From NCBI RefSeq assembly GCF_018866325.1, contig NZ_CP076457.1, positions 6,917,001 to 6,981,000 of the forward strand: 64,000 nt of DNA, read 5' to 3'. The position numbers were made by a program, and so were the translations under genes. How positions within the stretch are numbered: position 1 is the stretch's first letter; each line of letters opens with the position of its first letter. Source of the DNA: Streptomyces sp. YPW6. Lineage in GTDB: Bacteria > Actinomycetota > Actinomycetes > Streptomycetales > Streptomycetaceae. The notes beneath the pieces were generated by a model. It had not been told where the DNA came from. It did no database searches and saw nothing but the letters and a program-made list of their open reading frames with translations. Shown piece after piece: positions 16,401 through 24,298 of this stretch.

Positions 16401-16602
16401 AAGGGTGTTGCCTGATCACGAACGCCTTGTGACTGATGGGTTACGTGTCGATCTGGTCCGCTATCGTCGGTTTTCGGTCAGATTCCGGGACCGGTCGCCT
16501 GGCGTTCCCGCACCCGCGGCCGTCCACGCGCGGGCCACCCGGGCTGCTCCCGTCCGCGGGCCCCTGATCGCCGATTGCCGACCGCTGACCCCTGACCGCC
16601 GG

Positions 16603-18195
16603 TCACTGTCCGACGCGGCCCGGCCGGAGCACCTTCGTGAACAGCACCGAACCGCCCTGGGCCCGCAGCCGCACCGTCAGCTCCGCACTGCCCCCGTCGA
16701 TCTCCACCTCGCCGAAGTACTGGGGCGACTCCATCGGTGAGACGTTGGCCCGGTCCGGGGCCCGTACGAAGACCCGGTCGGGGCCGAACGTACCGTCCAG
16801 CGCGTTGGCCGGGAAGCCGCCCGCCGCCAGCGGACCCGACACGAACTCCCAGAACGGTGCGAAGTCCTTGAACGCCGCCCGTTCCGGTGCGTAGTGCTGG
16901 GCCGAGGTGTAGTGGACGTCGGCCGTCAGCCAGACGGTGCCGGTGATCCTGCGGTGCTTGACGAAGCGGAGCAGCTCGGCGATCTGGAGCTCCCGCCCGA
17001 GCGGGGCCCCCGGGTCGCCCTGCGCCACCGCCTCGAAGTCCGTCGCCCCGTCCGGGACCACCAGGCCGAGCGGCATGTCGGCGGCGATCACCTTCCACTC
17101 CGCCCGGGAGGCGGCGAGCGAGCGCTTCAGCCACCGCAGCTGCTCGGCGCCGAGGATGCCCGTCGTGTCGTCGGGCTGCCGGTTGGGGGAGTTGGCGTTG
17201 CGGTACGACCGCATGTCGAGCACGAACACGTCGAGCAGCGGTCCGTGGTGGACGACCCGGTACATCCGCGACCGGCGCCCGGAACCGTACGACGGCGCGG
17301 CCGGCACGTACTCCTGGAAGGCGCGCACGGAGCGCGCCGCGAGGATGTCCACGTTCTTCTCGGTGTAGCGGGCGTCGTCGAGGATCTGTCCGGGATACCA
17401 GTTGTTGCGCACCTCGTGGTCGTCCCACTGCACGACGGAGGGCACCTGCGCGTGGAAGCGGCGGACGTTGTGGTCGAGCAGGTTGTAGCGGAAGGTGCCC
17501 CGGTACTCGTCCAGCGTCTCGGCGACCTTCGCCTTCTCCTCGGTCATGACGTTGCGCCAGATCCGGCCGTCCGGCAGCGTCACGCTCTCCTCCAGCGGGC
17601 CGTCCGCGTAGACGCTGTCGCCGCTGCACAGGAAGAAGTCCGGGTCCAGGCGGCGCATCTCCTCGTACACCCGGTAGCCGCCGATGTCCGGGTTGATGCC
17701 CCAGCCCTGCCCCGCGATGTCGCCCGACCACAGGAAACGCACCCCGGACCGCCGCCGGGCCGGGGCGGTGCGGAAGGTTCCGTACACCGGTTTCCCGGTA
17801 CGGCGCGGATCGGCCGGATCCGCGAGCGTCACGCGGTAGTGCACCTGCTCGCCCGGCGGCAGCCCGTACAGCGGCGTGGTCCCGGTGAAGTCCCCTCCCG
17901 GCCCGAGCGCCGGCCCGTGCCACCGGCGGACCCGCCGGAACGACTCGGTCGCCGAGGTCTCCACCAGCATCCGGGCCGGCCGGTCCGAGCGCACCCACAG
18001 CAGCGCCGAGGAGGAGGTGACGCCGCCCACCTGCACCCCCCAGGACGCTTCGGGCCGGCCCGACAGCCGCAGCGCGGGCGCCGCCGATGCGGCCGCGGGC
18101 GGGAGGGCGAGGGCCGCCGGGGCGATCAGCGAACCGCGCAGGACGGCGCGGCGGCCGGGAGAGGGGACGAGCGGACGGTGCGGGCGATGGGACAT
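16603..18195 (-). CDS. phoD: PhoD-type alkaline phosphatase/phosphodiesterase, Tat-exported
   Basis: A 530-residue secreted PhoD enzyme. The N-terminus is a twin-arginine signal (GRRAVLRGSL, R15-R16) followed by an alanine-rich hydrophobic stretch and an ASA cleavage area near residue 38. A fibronectin-like N-terminal domain (about 45-140) precedes the phosphatase core with LWSGDIAGQGWG, CSGDSVYADGP, QWDDHEVRNNWYP, LDMRSYRNAN and TADVHYTSAQHY, giving the Fe/Ca metal ligands. PhoD releases phosphate from phosphodiesters and monoesters outside the cell. The ATG at 18195 follows GGAGGCG. I see no clear PHO box upstream. Confidence 0.9.
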   Translation of the reverse strand: MSHRPHRPLVPSPGRRAVLRGSLIAPAALALPPAAASAAPALRLSGRPEASWGVQVGGVTSSSALLWVRSDRPARMLVETSATESFRRVRRWHGPALGPGGDFTGTTPLYGLPPGEQVHYRVTLADPADPRRTGKPVYGTFRTAPARRRSGVRFLWSGDIAGQGWGINPDIGGYRVYEEMRRLDPDFFLCSGDSVYADGPLEESVTLPDGRIWRNVMTEEKAKVAETLDEYRGTFRYNLLDHNVRRFHAQVPSVVQWDDHEVRNNWYPGQILDDARYTEKNVDILAARSVRAFQEYVPAAPSYGSGRRSRMYRVVHHGPLLDVFVLDMRSYRNANSPNRQPDDTTGILGAEQLRWLKRSLAASRAEWKVIAADMPLGLVVPDGATDFEAVAQGDPGAPLGRELQIAELLRFVKHRRITGTVWLTADVHYTSAQHYAPERAAFKDFAPFWEFVSGPLAAGGFPANALDGTFGPDRVFVRAPDRANVSPMESPQYFGEVEIDGGSAELTVRLRAQGGSVLFTKVLRPGRVGQ

Positions 18196-18554
18196 CGAAG
18201 CGCCTCCAGCGAGGTGGTCGGACGGTGCGCCGTACGGCAAGAGCCGCGGCCTCGCCCGGTACGGAGCCGGTCTGCGCCATGCCTAGTGCCTCGCGGAGGC
18301 CGGATCCCGAACCCCGGGTGAACGGCGCCCGTCGGCCGGGTCCGGGACGGGTCTGGGGCGGGGGAGGAGGCAGGCTGGCGGGTCGGCTGTACCCGGTCGG
18401 CTGGACCCGGCCGGCCCGGCGGTCTGGTCCGGGCCGGTGGGCCGTCGGACCCAGCGGGTCCGGCCCGGTGTCCGTGCGCGGCCGGTCCGTCCGGGTCCGG
18501 CCCATGAGGCCGGCCGGCCCGGCCGTGCCGGTCAGCCGGGGCGGGCCCGTCCGG
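18196..18554. other. Gene-free GC-rich stretch between phoD and the MocR gene
   Basis: This gap holds the phoD ribosome binding site and promoter at its left end and the 3' side of the MocR gene at its right end. The middle is low-complexity GC with recurring GGCCCGG, GGTCCGG and GGACCCAGCGGGTCC-type small dyads, which could fold as terminator for the MocR gene. I see no gene in it. Confidence 0.6.
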
Positions 18555-20072
18555 TCAGCCGGAAGAGGTCCGTCCGGTCCGCCACGCGTCCGCCAGCGCG
18601 GCGACCCCCCAGGCGATGTCGCCGGGGGCGAGATGGGCGTACCCGAGAACGAGCGGCAGGGCGCCGTCCCCGGAGTCGGCCGTTCCGTAGTCGCGCAGCG
18701 GCCGCACGGCGATGCCCGCCCCCGCCGCCCGCTCCAGGAAGACGTCCTCGGGACCGTACCGAGCGGGCAGCCGGGCGATGATGTGGAGCCCTGCCGCGAT
18801 GCCGCTGACCGCCGTGCCGGGGAAGTGCTCGTCGAGCGCGGCCACCATCGCGTCGCGTCGTCCCCGGTAGGCCCGCTGGCAGCGCCGCAACTGCCGGTCG
18901 TAGCCGCCGCGCACGATGACATCCGCCAGAACCGCCTGGTCGAGCACCGGGTTGCCCAGATCCATCGTCCGTTTGCGGGCGACGATCCGCTCCGTGAGGG
19001 CGGCGGGGGCGACCAGCCAGCCGAGCCGCAGACCGGGGGCCAGCGACTTGCTCACGGAGCCGGTGTACACCACCCGCTCGGGATCCAGCCCCTGCAAGGC
19101 GCCCACCGGGGCCCGGTCGTAACGGAAGTCCCCGTCGTAGTCGTCCTCCATGATCACGGCGCCGGTGTCCCGCGCCCAGCCCAGCAGGTCGCCGCGCCGC
19201 CGCGCGGAGTAGCCGATGCCGGTGGGGAACTGGTGCGCGGGCGTGGTCACCACCGCGCGTACGCCGGAGCGCTCCAGGGGCGCGAGGGCGAGGCCCTCGT
19301 CGTCGAGAGGCAGCGGAACCGTGCCGAGGCCGGTCGCCGCGAACAGCGAGGAGTGCTCCGGACTGCCGGGATCCTCCACCCCGACCGCGACCGCGCCCTC
19401 GTCCCGGAGGACGAACCCGAGCAGGGTCGTCGCCTGGGCCACCCCCGAGCAGACCACCAGCCGCTCCGGATCGGCCACCACACCCCGGCGCCGGGCGAGC
19501 AGTCCGGCCAGCGCCTCGCGCAGCTCCGGCAGCCCGCGCGGATCCGGGTAGCCCAGCGCGCCGTGCGGCAGCCGGCCGCACACCGTCCGCTGGGCGGCGG
19601 CCCACGCGCTGCGCGGGAAGAGGGACAGGTCCGGGGTGCCGGGCCGGAAGTCCACGCGTGCGCCCGCCACGCCCGGCGCACGGTCGCGCACGGGGCGCTC
19701 CGCCGCCCGTACGCCCTCGCTCACCCAGGTGCCCGCGCCCCGCTCGCTGCGCAGATAGCCCTCCGCGACGAGCTGCTCGTAGGCCTCGGTGACCAGACCG
19801 CGCGACACCCCCAGATCGGCGGCGAGTTCACGGCTGGAGGGCAGCCGCGTGCCACCCGCGAGACGGCCCGAGCGCACCGCCTCCCGGAGCGCGGACCGCA
19901 GCGCGCGCCCCCGCCCACGCGCCGGCACGGCAGCGGCGGGCAGCAGCAGCTCCCAGGCCGGGGAGAGGGAGTGCGGCGCCGGGTGACGCGGCCCGGCCTG
20001 TGCGCCGGACCCCGGCCCGGTGCCGCGGTCGGCCCCCGCCCCGAGATGGGAAGTGGTCCCCGAACTCGTCAT
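18555..20072 (-). CDS. MocR/PdxR-type GntR-aminotransferase regulator
   Basis: A 505-residue MocR-family regulator. Residues 40-115 are a GntR winged helix (LREAVRSGRLAGGTRLPSSRELAADLGVSRGLVTEAYEQL), and residues 140-500 a fold-type I aminotransferase domain with the PLP lysine in YTGSVSKSLAPGLRLGW and NP-equivalents EDDYDGDFRYD. Such proteins use PLP and an amino compound as effector rather than as catalysts. It is divergent from an EamA exporter with only 47 bases between the start codons, so it very likely controls it. The 9-base direct repeats AAGTGGWCC overlap its own start. Confidence 0.9.
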   Translation of the reverse strand: MTSSGTTSHLGAGADRGTGPGSGAQAGPRHPAPHSLSPAWELLLPAAAVPARGRGRALRSALREAVRSGRLAGGTRLPSSRELAADLGVSRGLVTEAYEQLVAEGYLRSERGAGTWVSEGVRAAERPVRDRAPGVAGARVDFRPGTPDLSLFPRSAWAAAQRTVCGRLPHGALGYPDPRGLPELREALAGLLARRRGVVADPERLVVCSGVAQATTLLGFVLRDEGAVAVGVEDPGSPEHSSLFAATGLGTVPLPLDDEGLALAPLERSGVRAVVTTPAHQFPTGIGYSARRRGDLLGWARDTGAVIMEDDYDGDFRYDRAPVGALQGLDPERVVYTGSVSKSLAPGLRLGWLVAPAALTERIVARKRTMDLGNPVLDQAVLADVIVRGGYDRQLRRCQRAYRGRRDAMVAALDEHFPGTAVSGIAAGLHIIARLPARYGPEDVFLERAAGAGIAVRPLRDYGTADSGDGALPLVLGYAHLAPGDIAWGVAALADAWRTGRTSSG

Positions 20073-20112
20073 GGAAGTGGACCTTAAACCGGTCCGTCGC
20101 CGACCCTAGCGT
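20051..20112. promoter_or_regulatory. Candidate MocR operator and leaderless EamA promoter
   Basis: Two direct repeats, AAGTGGTCC (20051-20059) and AAGTGGACC (20075-20083), are 24 bases apart, and a half-site in inverse orientation (CCGGTCC, 20089-20095) follows. The -10 box TAGCGT (20107-20112) ends seven bases before the EamA ATG. MocR/GabR-type proteins are known to bind paired direct repeats upstream of their target promoter. Confidence 0.55.
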
Positions 20113-20119
20113 CGGCCCC

Positions 20120-21340
20120 ATGAACGCGACCTCTCTGCGCGGGGCCCTCCTCGCGGCCCTCGCCTGCGTGCTGGTGGGGGCATCCTTCACGGCCAACAGC
20201 GTCCTCGGCGACTATCCGTACGCCGGCGGCCAGGCGCTCCGCTACGGTCTCGCCGCGCTGCTGCTCATCCCGTTCCTGCGCCGCGATCCGGACGCGGCGA
20301 CGGCCCGGCTCCGACGCCTCACCCGCCGCCAGTGGGGGCGGATCGCGCTGCTCGCCGCGGTGGGCATGGTCGGGTTCAACCTGGCGGTCCTGACGGCCGA
20401 ACGGACGGCGGAGCCGGCTGTTCCGGGCGTCTTCGTGGGCTGTGCGCCGATCGTCGTCGGCGTGCTCGTCCCGCTGCTGGACGGGCGCCGTCCGTCCCGC
20501 GTCACCCTGTACGCGGCGGGCCTCGTCGCCATGGGGGCGTTCACCGTCCAGGGCTGGGGGCGCACCGACCTGGCGGGCGTGCTGTTCTCGGTGGGCGCGC
20601 TCGCGGGCGAGGTCGGCTTCGCGGTCCTGGCCGTTCCGGTGCTGCGGCCGCTGGGCCCGAAGCTCCTCTCCGCGGCGGTCTGCGGTGTCGCCGCCGTCGA
20701 GTCGGCCCTGCTCGGCCTGCTGCTGGACGGCGGCTCACTCCTCCGGGTCCCGACGGCCGGTGAGACGGCGGCCCTGCTCTGGCAGGCCGTGGTCGTCACC
20801 GTGATCGGCTTCGTCTGCTGGTACAGCGGGATGCAGCGCATCGGGGCAGAACGCGCCACGCTCTTCTCCGGGCTGATCCCGGTCTCCGCCGCCCTGACCG
20901 CCCCCATGGCCGGAGCGGGGACGTACGGCCTCGCGCAGGGCGCGGGAAGCCTCCTGGTCGGCGCCGGTGTGGCGTACGGCTCCGGTGTCCTCGGGCGGCG
21001 CGGGACGCCCGCCCCGCGACCGTGCAGCCGCGCGGCGGGCGTCCCGGGCAACGGCTCAGCGGCTGGTGTCCAGGATGACGCGGGCGACGCGTGCCGGGTC
21101 GTCGTTCATCGGAACGTGCCCGCAGCCGGGCAGCCGCACGAGCCGGGCGCCGGGGATGGTCCGCTTGGCACGGACGCCCTGCCGGCGCAGCAGGATCCGG
21201 TCGCGGGTGCCCCAGGCCACGGTGACGGGGATCCCTTTCACGTCCTCGCCGAAGAGGGTGTCCCGGCCGGCCTCCAGCGTCTGGTGGAAGCCGGTCGCCC
21301 GGCGCAGGGCGAGCGTCTCGGCGACGACGGCCTCCGGTGA
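20120..21340 (+). CDS. EamA/DMT-family transporter, 3' end reading into the convergent gene
   Basis: The first 295 or so residues are a ten-helix drug/metabolite transporter: MNATSLRGALLAALACVLVGASF opens helix one and two EamA repeats follow. It probably exports a metabolite or amino acid sensed by the divergent MocR regulator. The ATG is leaderless from TAGCGT. Oddly the frame has no stop after the last helix (GVLGRRG near base 21000) and continues for about 110 more residues antisense to the alpha/beta hydrolase gene, ending at 21340. A terminator-like hairpin at 21001-21046 lies inside this tail, suggesting that the functional gene ends near 21000 and that a stop was lost or a frameshift or sequence error is present. 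Confidence 0.75.
   Translation: MNATSLRGALLAALACVLVGASFTANSVLGDYPYAGGQALRYGLAALLLIPFLRRDPDAATARLRRLTRRQWGRIALLAAVGMVGFNLAVLTAERTAEPAVPGVFVGCAPIVVGVLVPLLDGRRPSRVTLYAAGLVAMGAFTVQGWGRTDLAGVLFSVGALAGEVGFAVLAVPVLRPLGPKLLSAAVCGVAAVESALLGLLLDGGSLLRVPTAGETAALLWQAVVVTVIGFVCWYSGMQRIGAERATLFSGLIPVSAALTAPMAGAGTYGLAQGAGSLLVGAGVAYGSGVLGRRGTPAPRPCSRAAGVPGNGSAAGVQDDAGDACRVVVHRNVPAAGQPHEPGAGDGPLGTDALPAQQDPVAGAPGHGDGDPFHVLAEEGVPAGLQRLVEAGRPAQGERLGDDGLR
21001..21046. terminator. Hairpin at the natural end of the EamA gene
   Basis: Perfect 13-base arms (21001-21013 and 21034-21046) enclose a 20-base loop, between the end of the transporter domain and the stop codon of the convergent hydrolase. It looks like a bidirectional terminator even though the EamA reading frame runs through it. 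Confidence 0.6.
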
Positions 21341-21886
21341 ACGCCGGCCGGGCCGGGCGTAGATGGTGCTCGTGAGGGCCGTCCGGCCCGCCGCGCTGTG
21401 CGACAGGCGCTCGATGAGCGGCACCGGCAGGGCCAGCGCACTCCGCCGCATCGTCCGCAGGGTGCCGTAGGCGTAGCGCCGTTCGGCCTCCGTCCAGAAG
21501 CCCGCCGGGGACAGCGCGGTCACCGACCGCACCACCTCGGTGCGGCCGAGTTCCAGCGCGAGCAGCCCGCCCAGCGAGTTGCCGGCCACATGGGGCCGGT
21601 CCAGGCCGAGTTCGGCGCAGAAGGCGCCGAGAACCGGGGCGACGGTCCCGAGGCCGTAGGGGACGTCGTCCGGCAGCGCGGGCGAGGTGCCGAAGCCGGG
21701 CAGGTCGACGGCGATGACGTCACGCTCGGCGGCCAGGATCCGCGTCACCGGGTCCCAGGCCCGCAGGTGGTGGCCGATGCCGTGCAGGAGCAGCAACGGT
21801 TCGCCCGAGCCGGTCCGTTCGTACGCGACCGAGACCGGTCGGGGGCCGTCGGGCGTGGCGACGGTGAAGGAGACCGTGGTGGTCAT
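21056..21886 (-). CDS. Alpha/beta hydrolase
   Basis: A 276-residue alpha/beta-hydrolase. The oxyanion region LLLLHGIGHHLRAWDPV, the nucleophile elbow GNSLGG, an acid near WGTRDRIL and the catalytic histidine in GCGHVPMNDDP are in order, resembling haloalkane dehalogenase/epoxide-hydrolase-like and esterase families. The substrate is not predictable. The start is the ATG with GGGAG upstream; an in-frame TTG/ATG region 14 codons before is less likely. It is divergent from the ECF41 sigma factor gene, 122 bases apart, so the two may share control. Confidence 0.85.
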   Translation of the reverse strand: MTTTVSFTVATPDGPRPVSVAYERTGSGEPLLLLHGIGHHLRAWDPVTRILAAERDVIAVDLPGFGTSPALPDDVPYGLGTVAPVLGAFCAELGLDRPHVAGNSLGGLLALELGRTEVVRSVTALSPAGFWTEAERRYAYGTLRTMRRSALALPVPLIERLSHSAAGRTALTSTIYARPGRRSPEAVVAETLALRRATGFHQTLEAGRDTLFGEDVKGIPVTVAWGTRDRILLRRQGVRAKRTIPGARLVRLPGCGHVPMNDDPARVARVILDTSR

Positions 21887-22008
21887 GCTGCTGCTCCCTG
21901 CCATGGGTAGACATCTCGTCAACAACAATTACTGCCGAGTAGCCCGCAGTTCAAGGGGCCTGGCGATTCCCGCTGGACACTCCGGGGGCGGTGGGCTGGG
22001 ATGGATCG

Positions 22009-22893
22009 ATGACCGTCGACGTCGCGACCGAGATATTCGAAGAGCACCGGCCCGTACTCACCGGTGTCGCCTACCGCATGCTCGGCCGCGTCGCCGATGC
22101 CGAGGACGTCGTCCAGGAGGCGTGGCTGAAGTGGTCGGCGGCGGCGCCCGAGGACGTCCGGGAGCCGCGGGCCTTCCTGGTGCGGATCACCACCCGGCTG
22201 GCCATCGACCGGCTCAGGCACCTCCGCTCGCGCCGGGAGACGTATCCGGGGGTCTGGCTGCCGGAGCCGCTGGTGACGGACTTCGGCCCCACGCTGCCCG
22301 ACACCGCGGAACGTGCCGTCCTCGCCGACTCCGTCTCGCTCGCCGTGCTGGTCGTGCTCGAATCGCTCTCGCCGCTGGAGCGCGCGGTGTTCGTGCTCCG
22401 GGAGGCCTTCGGATTCCCGTACGCCGAGATCGCCGCCGCCCTCGACCGCACCGAGGCGGCCGTCCGGCAGCTCGCGGGCCGCGCCCGGCGGCACGTGGAG
22501 GAGCGCAAGCCCCGCTACGACGTGGACCCGGCCGAACGGCGCGACCTCACCGAACGCTTCCTGGCCGCCGCGTCCGGGGGTGGCATCGAGCAACTGCTCT
22601 CCCTGCTCGCCCCGGACGTCCGGCTCGTCAGCGACGGCGGCGGCAGGCCGAAGGCGGCGCGGCGGGTCATCGAGACCGCCGACAAGGTCGGCCGCTTCCT
22701 CTTCGCCGTGGCGGGCGCACTCGACCCCGGCGGGGAGATCCGCGTCATGGAGCTCAACGGCGGCCCCGCCGTCGTCCACTTCATCGGAGGGAAAGCCGAC
22801 ACCGTCTTTCAGATCGAAGTCGGCCAAGGTGTCATTCAATGCGCCTATATCATTCGTAATCCGGACAAGCTGTCCGGACTGCCCGTCGTGTAG
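22009..22893 (+). CDS. ECF41-type RNA polymerase sigma factor (SigJ-like)
   Basis: A 294-residue ECF sigma factor with C-terminal extension. Region 2 is HRPVLTGVAYRMLGRVADAEDVVQEAWLKW, region 4 is LSPLERAVFVLREAFGFPYAEIAAALDRTEAAVRQLAGRARRHVE (about 120-165), and residues 180-290 are a SnoaL-like domain with the SDGGGR motif that marks the ECF41 group. In this group the C-terminal domain, rather than a separate anti-sigma factor, controls activity. ECF41 genes usually sit next to a carboxymuconolactone decarboxylase or oxidoreductase target; here the neighbour is an alpha/beta hydrolase instead. The ATG chosen is the second in-frame one. Confidence 0.9.
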   Translation: MTVDVATEIFEEHRPVLTGVAYRMLGRVADAEDVVQEAWLKWSAAAPEDVREPRAFLVRITTRLAIDRLRHLRSRRETYPGVWLPEPLVTDFGPTLPDTAERAVLADSVSLAVLVVLESLSPLERAVFVLREAFGFPYAEIAAALDRTEAAVRQLAGRARRHVEERKPRYDVDPAERRDLTERFLAAASGGGIEQLLSLLAPDVRLVSDGGGRPKAARRVIETADKVGRFLFAVAGALDPGGEIRVMELNGGPAVVHFIGGKADTVFQIEVGQGVIQCAYIIRNPDKLSGLPVV

Positions 22894-22943
22894 CAGCGCG
22901 CGTCACCGGCCCCGCGACCCGTCGGGCCCCTCGCGTGCCTGGT

Positions 22944-22979
22944 CAGAGCCCCGCTGTCCGAGGTGACGGCGGGGCTCTG
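22944..22979 (+). terminator. Terminator of the ECF41 gene
   Basis: Perfect 11-base arms CAGAGCCCCGC and GCGGGGCTCTG enclose a 14-base loop, 50 bases after the sigma factor stop codon. Confidence 0.7.
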
Positions 22980-23061
22980 TGCTGCGCTCACCTCACGGCG
23001 TCGCGAACGTCGTGTGAACGCTCTGCGCCAGAGTGCCGTTTCGTTCCGTTACGGAATGAGG

Positions 23062-23097
23062 ATTGGTCTTGACCAAGGGGGTATGCCGTCCTAGGGT
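23062..23097 (+). promoter_or_regulatory. Promoter with dre-like operator in front of the GntR gene
   Basis: A -35 box TTGACC (23069-23074) and a -10 box TAGGGT (23092-23097) are spaced by exactly 17 bases. The dyad ATTGGTCTTGACCAAG (23062-23077) covers the -35 box and closely matches the DasR-responsive element consensus ACTGGTCTAGACCAGT. It is either an autoregulatory site of this GntR protein or a true DasR target. A second small dyad, TTCCGTTACGGAA, lies at 23044-23056, and TTAAGG/CCTTTAA flanks the transcript start. Confidence 0.7.
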
Positions 23098-23167
23098 CTC
23101 CACTTAAGGCAGGAACCTTTAATAAATAACGTCGCGGAATCGGCGCCCGGCGATTGCGGAGGACAGG

Positions 23168-23938
23168 GTGGGGACCACGCAGCTGGAATCGGTACAGGAG
23201 CCGAAGTACTGGCACCTCAAGACCGTGCTCAGTGAGGCACTCGACTCGGACTTTGCGGTGGGGGAGATCCTGCCCAACGAGCGGGAACTCGCGGCGCGGT
23301 TCGGTGTCGCGCGAGCGACGCTCCGGCAGGCCCTGGAGCAGCTCGAACTCGAAGGCAGACTGCAGCGCCGGCGCGGTGTCGGGACCACCGTGGCCCCGCC
23401 GCGCGTGGGCGTCGCCGTCTCCACCGAGCAGCGGGAATGGGCGGACGGCGTCGGCGGTGAAGCCTGGCAGCCGCTCGACAGCACCATGGCCAAGGCCCCG
23501 GCGCCGGTGGCCGCGATGCTCGGAACGGACCCCGCCGAGCCGGTGCACGTGGTGCGCCGGATCCGTGACACCCAGGGGCAGTCGGTAGCGGCGGAACTTC
23601 TCTACGTCCCCGCCTCCTCGGTCCCCGACCTCTCCGCCATCGAGGCCCCGTCCGGTGCCGTCCGCGCCCGCGGTGTCCTGCGGGAGCTGCACCGGCTCGG
23701 CCTCCAGGGCCAGGACCGCTCCGTGGAGCTCGGCTCCGCGCGGGCCGATGACGCCAAGGAGCTGGACCGCCTCCCCGGCGCCCCCGTCCTCGTCGTCACC
23801 ACCCGGTTCTTCACCGTGGACGGTACGGCGGCCGTCTCCGTCGCCACCTACCGCGCGGACACCTGCCGGCTCACCTTCGGGGACTCCGGCGCGCTGGAGA
23901 TCAGCCACGACGAACAGCCGGAGCGCCAGGCCTCCTGA
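23168..23938 (+). CDS. GntR-family (HutC/DasR-like) transcriptional regulator
   Basis: A 256-residue HutC-type regulator: winged helix with VGEILPNERELAARFGVARATLRQALEQLELEGRLQRRRGVGTTV (about residues 32-76) and a UTRA ligand domain in residues 95-250. UTRA domains often sense amino sugars or their phosphates. The start is GTG with GGAGGACAG upstream. A dre-like dyad sits on its own promoter, so autoregulation is likely. The downstream gene, convergent beyond a strong terminator, is a ROK regulator, which also fits sugar sensing. Ligand and regulon are not known from sequence. Confidence 0.85.
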   Translation: MGTTQLESVQEPKYWHLKTVLSEALDSDFAVGEILPNERELAARFGVARATLRQALEQLELEGRLQRRRGVGTTVAPPRVGVAVSTEQREWADGVGGEAWQPLDSTMAKAPAPVAAMLGTDPAEPVHVVRRIRDTQGQSVAAELLYVPASSVPDLSAIEAPSGAVRARGVLRELHRLGLQGQDRSVELGSARADDAKELDRLPGAPVLVVTTRFFTVDGTAAVSVATYRADTCRLTFGDSGALEISHDEQPERQAS

Positions 23939-24298
23939 CGCCTGGCCCGCTCTGCGGCGTGTCCGCCGCCCGTCCCCGACGACCCCGGTCCTCGGGGACG
24001 GGCGGCGGACACGCGTCGTTTCCGGCCCGCCTGCGCCTGACCGCCCGCGGCCGTCCGTGTCCGCGGCACCTGGTCCCGTCACGTCTCCGCCCACCGCACC
24101 GCGTCCCGCCCAGCCGGGCGCCACTCCGTCCCCGCTCGTCCCGCCGGGCACGCCGCGTCCGTGTCCGCCGCACCGGACCCAGGGACGCCTGCTTCTGCGG
24201 GACCTCGTGCGGGCCCGCGCGGCGTCCGGATCGGCCGGGACCGGGCCCCGCCCGGTCGGCGCGACCGGAGCGCCAGCTGCGGGCTGTGACGGCCGCGG
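23939..24298. other. Gene-free stretch between GntR and ROK genes
   Basis: The left part contains a very strong terminator hairpin (see the next entry). The remaining bases are GC-rich, Pro/Arg-coding in several frames, with no ribosome binding site or family resemblance. I see no gene or RNA in it. Confidence 0.6.
23957..24014. terminator. Strong terminator hairpin after the GntR gene
   Basis: Two perfect complementary arms of 23 bases (23957-23979 and 23992-24014) with a 12-base loop, 18 bases after the GntR stop codon and facing the end of the convergent ROK gene. Confidence 0.85.

Noticed and set aside
18196..18554. PHO box in front of phoD
   Set aside because: No pair of GTTCACC-like direct repeats was found in this stretch.
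21887..22008. ECF41 autoregulatory promoter
   Set aside because: I could not find a TGTCACA/CGTC type pair at convincing spacing.
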